Assembly: GCA_030035585.1 (NCBI GenBank)
Contig: CM057471.1
Location: 69,960,319-70,024,318, forward strand
DNA length: 64,000 nucleotides
Direction of reading: 5' to 3'
Source of the DNA: Dugong dugon
Lineage: Eukaryota; Chordata; Mammalia; Sirenia; Dugongidae
The translations under genes were made by a program, and so were the position numbers. Shown one piece after another: positions 8,748 to 19,635 of the stretch; the stretch's first letter is position 1; each line of letters starts with the position of its first letter. Below the pieces are notes generated by a model that was not told where the DNA came from, ran no database searches, and saw only the letters and a list, made by a program, of their open reading frames with translations.

Positions 8748-10390
8748 TCAAAGTGGACTTTTTAACACTTTAAAGAGGTCTTTTGCAGCCGATTTGCTCA
8801 ATGCTATATGTCGTTTGATTTCTCGACTGCTGCTTCCATGGGTGTTGATTTTAGGTCCAAATAAAATGAAATCCCTCACAACTTCAGTATTTTCTCTGTT
8901 TATCATGATGTTGCTTATTGGTCCAGTTGTGAGGATTTCTGTTTTCTTTATGTTGAGGTATAATCTGTACTGAAGGCTGTGGTCTTCGATCTTCAGTAAG
9001 CGCTTCAAGTCCTTTCTGCTTTCAGCAAGCAAAGTTGTGTCATCTGTATATCTGAGGTTGTTAATGAGTCTTCCTCCAATCTTGATGTAACCTTCTTCTT
9101 CATATAGTCCGGCCTCTCGGATTATTTGCTCAGCACACAGATTGAATAAATTGGTGAAAGGATACAACCCTGACACACACATTTCCTGATTTTAAACCAC
9201 GTAGCATCCCCTTGTTCTGTTCCAACGACTGCCTCTTGGTCTATGTACAGGTTCCTCATGAGCACAATTAAGTGTTCTGGAATTCCCATTCTTCACAATG
9301 TTATCCATAATTTGTTAGGATCCACACAGTCAAACGCCTTTGCTTAGTCAATAAAACACAGGTAACCATCTTTCTAGTATTCTCTGCTTTCAGCCAGGAT
9401 CCATCTGACATCAGCAATGATATCCCTCATTCCACGTCCTCTTGTGAATCTGGCTTGAATTTCTGGCAGTTCCTTACTGATGTACTGCTGCAACAGCTTT
9501 TGAATGATCTTCAGTAAAGTTTTCCTTGTGTGTAATATTAATGATATTGTTCGATACTTTCTGCATTCTGTTGGATCACTTTTTTTGGAATGGGCACAAA
9601 TATGGGTCTCTTCCAGTCTGTTGGTCAAGTAGCTGTCTTCCAAATTTCTTGGCATAGATGAGTGAGCACCTTCAGTGCTGCATCCATTTGTTGAAACATC
9701 TCAGTTGGTATTCCATCAATTCCTGAAGCCTTGTTTTTTGCCAATGCCTTCAGTGCAGCTTGGACTTCTTCCTTCTGTACCATCAGTTCTTAATCATATG
9801 CTGCCTCCTGAAATGGTTGAACATCGGCCAATTATTTTTGGTACAGTAACTCTGTATTCCTTCCATCTTTTGATGCTTCCTGTGTCGTTCAGTATTTTCA
9901 CTGTAGAATCCTTCAGTATTGCAACTTGCGGCTTGAATTTTTTCTTTAATTCTTTCAGCTTGAGAAACGTCAAGTGTGTTCTTCCCTTTTGGTCTTCTAA
10001 CTCCAGGTCTTTCCACATTTCGTTATAATACTTTACTTTGTCCTCTTGAGGCAACCTTTGAAATCTTCTGTTCAGCTCTTTTACTTCATCATTTCTTCCA
10101 TTCCCTTTAGCTGCTCTACTTTCGAGAGCAAGTTTCAGAGCCTCTTCTGACATCCATTTTGGTCTTTTCTTTCTTTCCTGTCTTTTTAATGATCTTTTGC
10201 TTTCTTCATGTATGATGTCCTTGATGTCATCCCACAACTTGTCTGGTCTTCGGTCATTAGTGTTCACTGTGTCAAATCTGTTCTTGAGATGGTCTCTAAA
10301 TTCAGGTGAGATATACTCAAGGTTGTATTTTGGTTCTTGTGAGCTTGTTTTAATTTTCTTCAGTTTCAGCTTGAACTTGCATATGAGCAA
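8748..10390 (-). pseudogene. RTE reverse-transcriptase region, interrupted
   Basis: Three frames cover it. 9794-10390 is the linker and early RT region, including a DKLWDDIKDIIHEES segment. 9374-9655 contains KSDPTECRKYRTISL and a QARFTRGRGMRD piece, equivalent to the RT palm entry with the QxGFxxGRGTxD signature. 8748-9182 carries the catalytic box as LRYTDDTTLLAES. The box reads YTDD where RTEs have YADD, and frames are separated by stops, so the enzyme is dead. Confidence 0.85.
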
Positions 10391-10669
10391 TTGATGGTCT
10401 GTTCTGCAGTCGGTCCCTGGCCTTGTTCTGACTAATGATGTTGAGCTTTTCCATCATCTCTTTCCACAGATGTATTTGATTTGATTCCTGTGTATTCCAT
10501 CCAGCAAGGTCCACATGTATAGTTTCCATTTATGTTGTTGAAAGAAGGTATTTGCAATGAGGAAGTCGTTGGTCTGACAAAATACTATCATGCAATCTCC
10601 GGCATCATTTCTATCACCAAGGCCATATTTTCCAATTACCGATCCTTCTTTGTTTCCAACTTTTGCATT

Positions 10670-10972
10670 CTAACCACCAATAATTATCAAGGGATCTTGA
10701 TTGCATATTTTATCAATTTCAGACTGCAGAAGTTGGTAAAAATCTTCAATTTCTTCATCTTTGTCATTAGTGGTTGGTGCGTAAATTTGGGTAACAGTTG
10801 TATTAACTGGTCTTCCTTGTAGACGTATGGATATTATCCTATCACTGACAATGTTGTACTTCAGGATAGAACTTGAAATGTTCTTTTTGACAATGAATGT
10901 GACACCATTCCTCTTCAATTTGTCATTCCTGGCATAGTAGACTATATGATTGTCTGATTTAAAATGGCCCAT
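10670..10972 (-). pseudogene. RTE endonuclease domain fragment
   Basis: This frame has the order of an RTE apurinic-like endonuclease: a GVTFIVKKN segment, then VSDRIISIRLQG, TVTQIYAPTTN and an LIIIGG run leading to the expected GDFN motif. The upstream part of the domain lies in other frames after a stop. Endonuclease nicking of target DNA is the normal role; this copy is interrupted and non-functional. Confidence 0.75.
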
Positions 10973-11509
10973 ACTGGTCTATTTTAGCTCACTAATGCCT
11001 AGTATATCAATCTTAATGCATTCCATTTCATTTTTGATGACTTTCAATTTTCCTAGATTCATACTTTATATATTCCACATTCTGATTATTAATAGATGTT
11101 TGCAGCTGTTCCTTCTCATTTTGAGTTGTGCTACATCAGCAAATGGACGTCCCAGAAGCATTACTCCATCCACGTCATTAAGGTTGACTCTACTTTGAGG
11201 AGGCATCTCTTCCTCAGTCATATTTTGAGTGCCTTCCAACCTGAGGAGCTCATCTTCCAGCAGTATATCAGATAGTGTTCCACTGCTATCCGTAAGGTTT
11301 TCACTGGTCAATTTTTTCAGAAGTAGAGTACCAGGTTCTTCATCCTAGTCTGTCTTAGTCCGGAAGCTCTGCTGAAACTGTCCACCATGGATGACCCTGC
11401 TGGTATTTGAAATATCGGTGGCATAACTTCCACCATCACAGCAACACACAAGCCACCATAGCATGACAAACTGACAGACGAGTGGTGGGTTTTTCTCTTT
11501 TTTCTGATG

Positions 11510-11750
11510 CACATGAAATTAAATGTATACCTAATAAGTAAAAAATACTCCAGGGAGACTGTGGGAAACAGTCTGTCCAACCCACCGGGAAGCCCCCAGT
11601 CATTGATATCCAGGATTCAGGAGAGGGTGGATGGATCTGTTTCAACTGTGACTCCACATGTGTTAGGTGGGTGACATTAGGCAAGTTACCTCACCTCTCC
11701 CAAGCCTTAGTTTTCTTACGTATAAAATGGAGTAATTGTGGTTCCTATCT
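11510..11750 (+). repeat. MIR fragment and unique flank
   Basis: About 11640-11750 is a plus-strand MIR (GTGACATTAGGCAAGTTACC, then CTTAGTTTTCTTACG and ATAAAATGG). 11510-11640 is unremarkable. Confidence 0.6.
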
Positions 11751-11752
11751 CA

Positions 11753-11960
11753 GGAGCCCTGATGGCACACAGGTTAAGCATCAGCTCGGCTGCTATCGGA
11801 AAGGTTGGCTGTTCTAATCCACCCAGCGGTTCTGTGGGAGAGAGATCTGGCAACTGACTCTGTAAAGATTATAGCCTAGAAAACTCTATGGGCCAGTTCT
11901 ACTCTGTCACACGGGGTTGCTATGAGATAATTGACGGTGCAGCACCCTAAAACAACCACG
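11753..11960 (+). mobile_element. AfroSINE copy, long form
   Basis: GAGCCCTGATGGCACACAGG start, GGCTGCTATCGGAAAGG, TCTAATCCACCCAGCGG, then the central insert with GTAAAGATTATAGCC, AGTTCTACTCTGTCACACGG and GGTTGCTATGAGAT. It sits at the end of a MIR. I see no clear target-site duplication. Confidence 0.85.
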
Positions 11961-13320
11961 TCAGAGCTTATTGCCAAGGTTCCTTCAGCTAGTGCACCTA
12001 CAGCCTTGGAGTAGAGACCCAGGGAACAGGGAGTGATCTGCTGTGGCTGTAGTTACTGTTTTAAGTTGATTATTGTGTTATTACAATCACCAGCAACACC
12101 AGTGGTCCCACGCGGGTCCCTTGAAGCCTAGGGAAGTGTGGCAGTGAACTGAGCACCAGAGTCCAGGGGTTCCCAGATGCCCCCCACGGTCGGGAACTGG
12201 GGTGTGGCAAGGGCCTCCAGGCTCTCTGCCTCTGCCGGCTCAGCCGCGATTATTGCTGAGGGATGGAAATCCGTGTCTGCGACGGGGTCTGGCGGCCTGG
12301 AGCCCTGGAAGGAGTCACGGATTTATGGGCCTGCAGATGGGAGCGCTCGCCGGGGCTGCTGACATAGGCACTTTGCAGCACTTACTGCGCCGCCGGCGCC
12401 GCTTCTGGAGGGTGAGGGAGGTTCGAGAGTCCTGACTCCCTGGTGACCTTCCACCTCTGGCGCCTCGGCAGCTCCCCCGCCCAGGCCAGACCTTCTTTGT
12501 GTAGCCGAAGCAGACCCCCCCTTCTGGACACCTAGGGAATTTGCTTGAGCCTGAGTTTGACAACAGAGAGACCTGGGTGCAAATTCTGTCCCACTACACA
12601 GGAACGCATGTTGCGTAACCTTTCCCAGCCTCCATCACCTCATGTGTAAGATGGGCTCAGCCATGCAACAAGTCCTTACCAAGCTCCTTGCTGAGCCAGG
12701 CTCCAGGTTAGGCACTGGGAATAAATGCAGGAACAGATGGGCCAATGCCTGTCCTGTGGACCTGATGTTATTGGGGGTGGGGACATTTGCTATAACAACA
12801 GTAATAAAAATCATCATTTACTGAGCCCTCACCATGGGCAAGGCATGGTGCCAACTGCTGGACGTGATACCTGTTCCACCCTCACCAGGCACCTATGCGG
12901 TGGGCACATCAAAGGGACATCAAAGTTCACACACTGTGTGAGTGGCTGAGCCTGGGTGACTCAGAGCACAGGTACATAGCCCCTCTGAGACACAGCTACC
13001 AGATGCCTCAGTTTCCTCAACTGTACCCTGTACAGGGTTGGGTAATGATTCGTGGAAGTAATTTGGTCAAGTGGCTAGCATGCTGCTGACCCAGAGTAGA
13101 TGTCTATTCCTTGAGGGTCATGGTCCAGACTGGGGAAGCCCTTTTGGTACCTTTGAATCTACAAGGTTTCGGGATGGGATATATCAGAAGTCATCTCTGT
13201 GGGTGGGGCTAGCTTTTGTCTCTCAGTCCCTGCTCACCTCTCTGCTGGCAGGAGTCTCTTCATCTTGCCTCGGTTCTTCTCACAACTGGTGGGACAGGCA
13301 GCTCCTTGCCCCTTTTGGCG
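11961..13320. other. Intergenic block with a small CpG-rich patch
   Basis: No gene recognised. 12170-12490 is GC-rich with clustered CpG, including CGCCGCCGGCGCCGC near 12389-12403 and a GAGGGTGAGGG donor-like site after it. 12545-12660 is a plus MIR, 12690-12740 an L2-like end, and 12800-13060 contains MIR/L2 scraps. Small open frames in the GC patch have no domain. Confidence 0.45.
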
Positions 13321-13321
13321 T

Positions 13322-13960
13322 GGTTTAAAAATATATATATATATTTATTGTGTTTTTGGTGTAGGTTTACACAACCGTTTAGGTTCCCATTTGACAATTT
13401 TTACACAAGTTGTTCGGTGACATTAGCTACATTTTTCACAATGTGTCAACATTCTCATTGTGTTCTCATTGTTCCGTTTCGAACACAGTGCTCTAGTTTC
13501 CCTGCCCCCCCTTGTGTTCTCCCCTTTGCTTTAGAGTCTCACATAGGTGGTTTTTTAATGGAGCCCCGTACTCATGGGTAACATCCCTTGTGTTGTGTGC
13601 CAATCTGTTATTTTGCTAAAAGGTGACCTCAGGGGATAGATTTGGTTCAAACTTTAAAGAGTATCTCAGGGCAATAGTGTCAGGGAGTCCTCCAGTCTCA
13701 ACTGGTCCAGTTAAGTCTGGACTTTTTAAGAATTTGAGTTCTGTTCTGCGTTTTTCTCCCCTTCTGTCAGGGTCCATCTATTGTGGCGCTGATCAGAGTG
13801 GTCGGTAGTGGTAGCCAGGAACTATCTAGTTCTTCTGGTCTCAGGGTAGATGAGGCTGTGGCTAGTGTAGACTGTCAGCCCTGTAGATTGGTTTCTTCTC
13901 TGAGATTTTGGTTGGTTTGATTTTTCTACAGCTATAGTGCATAGTACACTGTACGACGCT
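13322..13960 (-). mobile_element. Truncated afrotherian L1 3' UTR
   Basis: The plus strand starts with an AT-rich antisense tail (13326-13350), then TTATTGTGTTTTTGGTG and GGTTTACACAACCG, the reversed L1 terminus, and continues to TCTAGTTCTTCTGGTCTCAG, which recurs at 57173-57193 in the intronic L1. Only 3' UTR is present, so it is a 5'-truncated insertion. Confidence 0.8.
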
Positions 13961-16900
13961 AGGAGCGCAGCTCATATTGTAGACATGGTAGATTTTCCAA
14001 AGTTAAGACAACTTTATAAAGATGGGAGTAGGCTGAAAGTAAAGGCGCCTTTTCCAGATTCTCAGAGAGAGGCTACATGAACCAGAATCATTTCCACTTT
14101 GGGAGAATGACGCCTTGGCCTGGTGAACTGCCATTCATTCTTCAAAGCCCAGCTCTAATGGCCCCTCCCCAGAAAGCCTTTCTCAACCCCCTGTGTCAGG
14201 TCATTGCCCATTTCTGCACCAGGGATCCCTCAGCCCAACGCTACCCTCTACTACAGCTCAGTTGCCCTAGATAGCCTGTTGATGTCTGTGCCCAGGTCTG
14301 GTTCCTGCGCCAAGCTGTGAGCTCCCCGAGAGCAGTGATGGCTGGGTTGGATTAGGACCCCTCTCATGCCCTGGATTCTGCCTCTCCCAAAGGAGAGAAT
14401 TCATGGGCATCCCAGAAGGCCTAGCCTGGGCATGAGTCAGGAGGCCGGTGGAGTTTCATAGGAGTCTAAAAAGTTGGAGCTGGGAGGGCTGGCTGAATCC
14501 CCATCTGCTGCCATTAAACAGATGGAAACACTGAGGCCTAGGGTGATGAAGGACTTGCCCAAGGTCCCACAATGAGTTAGAAGCCTGAGCCTCCCACCCG
14601 CCCCCTAAAGCTGCTTATACTTCTTTCCCCTGCATGGTGGGGGAAGTAGCCAAGGGGTGTGAAGGAGGTAGGTGATAGTTATAAGGACAGGGAGATACCC
14701 AGGTCACGGCTTCCCCACCCCATGGCCCTGGAAGCCATTTCCACCACAAACCACTTCCCAATAATTACTTCCTGGGTGAGTTCCCAACATGGAGCTGTGA
14801 TGTCTGATTCCTGGGAGACTGATTGTCTGACCGTACTGGGGTTTGGGGTAACTGGGGTCCTGGCCTGGGGGCTAGGGACCAGGGTGAAGATGCTGTCTTG
14901 CAGCTGCCTGGACCCAAAGTGACCCTGAATTCCCTGCCTGCTCAGGCCCCCCCATCTCTAGCTCCCCTCCTCATCCAATCCACTTCATCCTTCCTAGATT
15001 TATTTCTGGGCCGCTGAGCCTGGAAATAATTTGCTGACAAAGTCCCATCCCCAGCAGGTGCTTTAATTGGTTTTGTGGGAGCAGGTCTGGGAGCATGTAT
15101 TTAGAAGGAAATAGAAATTATGGCGGTGCCGCCTGTCCTTTCTCTGTAATGGGGCCTGCAGAGCGTCTGTGTGTGTGTAGCTGTGGGGGCGGGGTGGGGG
15201 GGCGATGAGGGGCTTCTCTGAGGGAAACAGAGGCTTGGTCTCAAGGATTCCTGGTTCTTTTTCTTGGGGGGTGGGTGTCTGAGTCTGGGGTGATTGGAGG
15301 ACAAGGGGCAGTGAAAGTAGGGGCTTCAGGCCAGTCCCACCCCAACATTAGCCCTAGTTTAGCCCCAGTATCAGGGCAAGATGACTTCACATTCTCACAG
15401 AGCTGAGGGTGAGAGAAGGTGTTGGGACTGAGGTGGCAGGGAGCAAGGACAGGGATGGGTGAGGGTAAGAGATCAAGGTCCTAGTTTCCATACCTCCTCA
15501 AGGGGACCCCAGCTTCCGCCCAGTGGGCACCTTCTAAAACACAAATCAGATTTGTCACTCCTTGGCTCAAACCCCTTCCATGGCTCCCCATTGCTCTCAG
15601 AGTGAAGCCAAGTTTCTTAGCTTGACATTCAAGGTCCCACATGGTCTGACCCCTGATGCCCTCCCCAACCACTTTACCACTTGCTCCTGTCACCAGATGA
15701 CTCCCCACCAATAGCCTTTAGTTTTCCCTGGTAGGTTCCTGTGTGTCCTGCCCTGTGCTAACCCTGCAATTGTCCCATGACAGAGGGGACTGTAATTTCC
15801 CTTATAGGTGAGGAAACAGGCTCAGAAAGGTTAAGTCACCTACTGGAGGTCACACAATAGGACTGGACTCCAACCCAGGACTGCCTCGTGCCCAAACGCA
15901 CTTAACTCTTAACAGGCTTACAGCCAGAAGTAGCTATGCTTCCTCAGACCTCTAAGTCTTGAATCTCTGGGCCTTGATTTCCACATCTATATAATGGAAC
16001 ACTAATAATACCACCTCACAGGGTTGATTTGATGTTAGGATTATGGGAGAGAAGCACAGGGCCTGGCCCAAAGCACATGCCTTCCTGAAATACCTCTCCC
16101 TGCATGGTTCCACTGGCAAATTCCTACTCATCCTTCAAAGCCCACCTGATGTCACTTCCTTGAGGAAGCCTTCCCTGACCACCTCCCTCCCCTAGTCTCT
16201 TCTCTGGGCTCCCCCAGCTCCAAGCCAAGCCCTCTGGGTTTGTCATTGTCTTTGTTAGTGTCTGTCCCCTTCATCTCCAGATCATGAGCTCCTCCAGGGC
16301 AGAAATAGAATCTGAACCCCTTCTGTGCCCCCAGGTGCAATGCATTTGTCCAGCTGAATCACTGTTGACCCTACAGGGTAGAGACTGCAGTCTAGTCCTG
16401 GAAACTCAAATGGATCAAAGACTCTGGAACTCCTTATCTTTCCTAGACTATCAAGCAACCTAGGCCATGGTTGCTGTGTGTGACTCTGATCAAGGCCTGT
16501 TTCTCTGTGGACTCAGTTTACCCATCTGTAAAATGAAAGGGTCAGCCTTGAGGTGTCTGACACTCAAGGACTCTGTGACAGACAGCCCCTCCTGAGTCTA
16601 AACTTAGGTTGGAAACTCACAGTGTGATTGTGACAAATATGATGTATGTGTGAGTGGGTGGCTGCTCCCATGCCAGGGCAGGTCATGGCACAGGGTCAGT
16701 GTTGATGTCTTTCCCAGTCTGGGTTCCAGGTGCCAGCTGTGAACTGGGCTGGGAGGCCCTGACACAGCCCTGAAGTGAGTCTTAATTGAGGGCTGGAATC
16801 TCAACTCTGAGGCTCACCTGCTGCATGTGACCTTATGCAAGCCCCCTGACCTCACCAAGCCTCCATTTCCTCATCTGTAGAATGGAGAAATAATAATGCC

Positions 16901-17640
16901 ACTCCACAGGGTTGATCTGATGTAAGGATTACAGGACAGACACATGGCCTGGTCCAGAGCATGTGCTCCAAAGGTGTTCACTATTGTCACCCATGCAACT
17001 AATGTTGGGTGCCATGTCCCTGCTGGGCAGTGAGGGATGGGTGCGCCTGAAAGATCTCAGTCTGGACAGGCCACCAGACTAACTTACAGAGCAAAGGGGC
17101 TCCATGGGTCTTGGTTTCCCCATCCACGGTGGAGAGTGGGGCTGGGGAAACCCCAGATTCTTTTTCCAAGAATCTACCATGTTAAACAGGCGAGTGCAGT
17201 CCCTGAGGACAGATGGGTGGAATGTGGATGGGGGACTCAGAGGAGGGCTGGGAGCTGGGGTGCAGAGAGAGGCCCCCAGGGCTTCCTAGGTGAGGTGGTG
17301 GTACAGGGAAGAAACCAGCATGGTCAGGAGGTGAGCCCAGGAGGCTGCAGGCCAGCTTCAGCTGCCCCAACTCCTGGTGCTCCAGTTAAGGACTGGTCTT
17401 GGTTTCCCCACCTCCTGGCTGTGAGCCTGAGTCTCAGTTTCCCTCCCTGTAAAGTGTGGCAAGTCCCTCCCTGTGGCAACGGTGAGGGGGCTGTTAGAGC
17501 AGTGCCAGCATGTAAGGCATCGGCTATCTGGGCTCTGGCTGCTCTCTGGATCCTGGACATGTTGGAGACTCCCTTCCTGGGGCTGAGCCCGATGAGAGGA
17601 GGCCGCAGGGCCTGGCTGTACCAGGGGGTGAGGGTGGGGG
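13961..17640. other. Intergenic, old repeats and unique DNA
   Basis: No gene recognised. L2-like segments on the plus strand lie at about 14120-14345, 15535-15735 and 16085-16370 (CATCCTTCAAAGCCCACC, GGAAGCCTTCCCTGACC, ATGAGCTCCTCCAGGGCAG). MIRs lie at about 15770-15920 (minus), 15945-16075 (plus), 16450-16560 (plus) and 16780-16985 (plus). A 232-codon open frame at 17037-17735 has no domain. Confidence 0.55.
16780..16985 (+). repeat. MIR, near full length
   Basis: GCATGTGACCTTATGCAAGC, CCATTTCCTCATCTGTAG, AATGGAGAAATAATAATGCC and CACAGGGTTGATCTGATG, ending GCATGTGCTCCAAAGGTG, follow the MIR consensus order. Confidence 0.8.
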
Positions 17641-18390
17641 CAGTGCCCATCACGGCGCCCACGGGAGAGAAAGAGACAACCAGACAGCCAGACAGAGAGA
17701 GACTGACACACCACAAAGCCGACTCGGTGTCCTGAGCCGGGAATCCTGGCGGCGGACCGTAGGTGGCGCCACAAGGCTGTAGTTGGGCCTCCCTGGCGTC
17801 TCTTGTGTCCGGGGCCGAGGGGCGGTGCGGAGCGTCTGCAGAGACCCCGCGTGTGTTTGGGGCACTAGTGGTTGCACCCCGGCCAGTCGAGGCTAAGGCC
17901 CACGGACGCGCGGGCATCATACCCTCCAGAGGCCGGGCGTGGCAGCCGGACACCCCCCTCCCGCCACCAACCTCCAACACACACGAGCCGCCGCAGCTCG
18001 GCCGGGGCCCGACGACGAAGGGTCCAGACACTTGGGGTCCCTACACCCTCGGGCCTTTCCGGGCGGCGCATGGGGTGCAGGGAGGTGCGGGCGTGTGCGC
18101 GGGAGGCGGGGGTCCTCAGCGAATACGGATCCACCCGCGTCGTGAGTGGCTGCGGATAGAAAAAAGACGTGTTCCGGGGCTTATGTGTCCGTGGCGAGGC
18201 CCGTGTGTGGTTGCCTGATGTGAGTGTGTGTGTGGGTGATGAGTGTAGGTACCCTTCGCGTGGGGCGTGCGACTCTGCGTGGGGGTGCTGCGAGCGTGGA
18301 GGGCGAGCCTGCTTGGGCATGTGTGCGGCGCCGGCTGGGGACCCTTCCTTTGTTCCGTCTTCTCCTCCCTCGACGGCCGAGGGAGGCGGT

Positions 18391-18414
18391 GGGGGGGTGG
18401 GGGTGGGGGGGGGG
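18391..18414 (+). repeat. G-run cluster, potential G-quadruplex
   Basis: Runs of 7, 5 and 10 G separated by single T. The runs supply more than four G-triplets with one-base loops, which satisfies the usual G-quadruplex pattern. Confidence 0.7.
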
Positions 18415-18612
18415 TGAGGAGAGGAGGTCCCAGCTGGGAGCCGCAGACATGGGGTGCTGTGAGCGTGAGCAGAGATATGGGGGGGAGGGAGATGTCTCTG
18501 CCTCCTTCCCTCAACTTCTCGCCTCTGGGCTCCCTGGGCTCTTTCCCCAAAGAGAAAAACTTCAATGGGAGATGGTCACGATCCCTATTTGAGGGAGATG
18601 GGAGTCCCGCGG

Positions 18613-18659
18613 GCGCGCGCGCGTGTGGGTGTGTGTGGGTGTGTGTGTGGGTGTGTGTT
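18613..18659. repeat. Alternating GC/GT tract
   Basis: A 14-base alternating purine-pyrimidine GC/GT run is followed by interrupted GT and GGGTGT repeats. Such tracts can adopt Z-DNA under supercoiling. Confidence 0.7.
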
Positions 18660-18660
18660 T

Positions 18661-19079
18661 GGCGGGGTGGGGGGTGGGGGGTTTGTCTTGGCATCTTCTT
18701 GGATCCACACTGGGCCTGGAGAAAGTCTTTCGATCCTCTCCCTTTTTTGAATAAGGAACTGGCTCCCAGTTATCCAGCTGGAAAGAGGCATTTGAGTCCC
18801 CCGTGGTGTCCCGGGCTCCACTCCCCCAGGAGAAAGCACTCGATACACATGAGCTCTTTCTTATTAAGGCAATGATTTGGGGCTGACTTCTGGTGGTGGT
18901 GGTGCTAGTGGGCGGGAGTGGTTTGACTTGCCCCAAACTAGCAACAGAAGAGAGGCTTCATCTGGACAGAGCTGGAGAAGGACGTAGAACAAAATTCTAA
19001 CTCACAGAAAAAAGACCAGATTTACTGGCCTAAAGGAGACTGGAGAAACCCTATGAGTATGGCCCCCAGACACCCTTTT
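18661..19079. other. Intergenic, no gene seen
   Basis: Unique-looking sequence downstream of the CpG block, with a short TGG-repeat at about 18890-18905. No coding or repeat feature recognised. Confidence 0.35.
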
Positions 19080-19360
19080 AGCTCAGTGGTGAAGTCATTT
19101 CCAAGGTTCACCGTTCAGCCGGGGAGTGGACAGCCCCATAAAACCAAATGGGACTAATGAGGCACAGCAGTCCAGGGACAAGGGCCAGAGGGCAGAAGGG
19201 GACAGGAAAGCTGGTGATAGGGAACCAAAGGATGAGTAAGGATAGTGTTGATGTGTTGTCAGGTTGTTAACCATTGTCATGGGGTAACGTGTACTGACTG
19301 TTAAATGAGAAGCTATTTTGTTCTGTAGGCCTTCATCTAGAGTGAGAATAACAGCACAAT
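19080..19360 (+). mobile_element. L1 3' end, plus strand
   Basis: GTTAACCATTGTCATGGGG, AATGAGAAGCTATTTTG and TCTGTAGGCCTTCATCTAG followed by GAGAATAACA correspond to the reverse of the terminus at 13322-13420. Upstream purine-rich sequence fits the L1 3' UTR. Confidence 0.6.
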
Positions 19361-19635
19361 TGGAGGAACGTGGTTGATGTCACTGAACTGTGCATGTAGA
19401 AGTTTTTGAAATGGTGTATCTTTGGCTATGTGTATTTTCACCAAAAAAAAAAAAAAAAGGTTGAGAAGGGAGAGGGCTGACATGTTGTGGGGTTGTTAAC
19501 CAATACGTGTACTGCTGTTTCATGAGAAACTATTTGTTCTGTAAGACTTCACCTGAAGTATAATAAAAAAAAGAAAGAAAAAATAAATAAAAGCTTCCGT
19601 AATTTAAAAATTAAAAAAAAAAAAAAGAAGAAGAG
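19345..19635 (+). mobile_element. Two further L1 3' ends with A-rich tails
   Basis: About 19345-19458 has the form of an L1M terminus (GTGCATGTAGAAG, TTTGAAATGGTGTATC) ending in an A-tract. About 19460-19635 repeats the GTTGTTAACCAATA / CATGAGAAACTATTTG / GTAAGACTTCACCTG terminus seen at 19265-19340 and ends in a long A-rich tail. Together with the previous entry, three L1 ends are stacked head to tail. Confidence 0.6.

Larger units (their letters stand above)
8286..11499 (-). mobile_element. Full-length RTE/BovB-type LINE, degenerate
   Basis: This is a 3214-base insertion flanked by the perfect 10-bp direct repeat TTTTCTGATG at 8276-8285 and 11500-11509. On the minus strand it runs from a 5' region (about 11499-11000) through an APE-type endonuclease to reverse transcriptase, and ends in the short RTE tail at 8286-8350. 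The coding frame is broken into pieces by stops and frameshifts, so it cannot move by itself. Truncated relatives lie at 21993-22266 and 31731-32134, and its ends are shared by the SINEs. Confidence 0.92.
17650..18660. promoter_or_regulatory. Orphan CpG-island-like block
   Basis: CpG is strongly enriched here relative to the rest of the window: I count about 30 CpG in the 300 bases 17821-18120 alone. GC-box-like and NRF1-like strings occur (GGGGCGGTGCGG near 17820, CGGCGCATGGGG near 18065). The right part is simple sequence: a G-rich tract at 18391-18414 and alternating GC/GT at 18613-18659. No adjoining gene or exon is recognisable and no TATA box is seen. It is about 26 kb past the MAPKAP1 polyadenylation site, so it is not that gene's promoter. 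Best guess is a promoter or enhancer of an unannotated non-coding transcript. Confidence 0.5.

Noticed and set aside
17037-17735. 232-codon open frame on the plus strand
   Set aside because: It has no domain or known homologue by eye, and runs into GC-rich DNA where long chance frames are common. No splice or start context supports it.
17324-18031. 235-codon open frame on the minus strand
   Set aside because: It overlaps the previous frame and the CpG block. Proline and arginine richness reflects base composition and not a protein.
18267-18875. 202-codon and overlapping frames across the GT/G-rich tract
   Set aside because: These are translations of simple repeats (glycine, tryptophan, histidine or proline runs) and are shadows.
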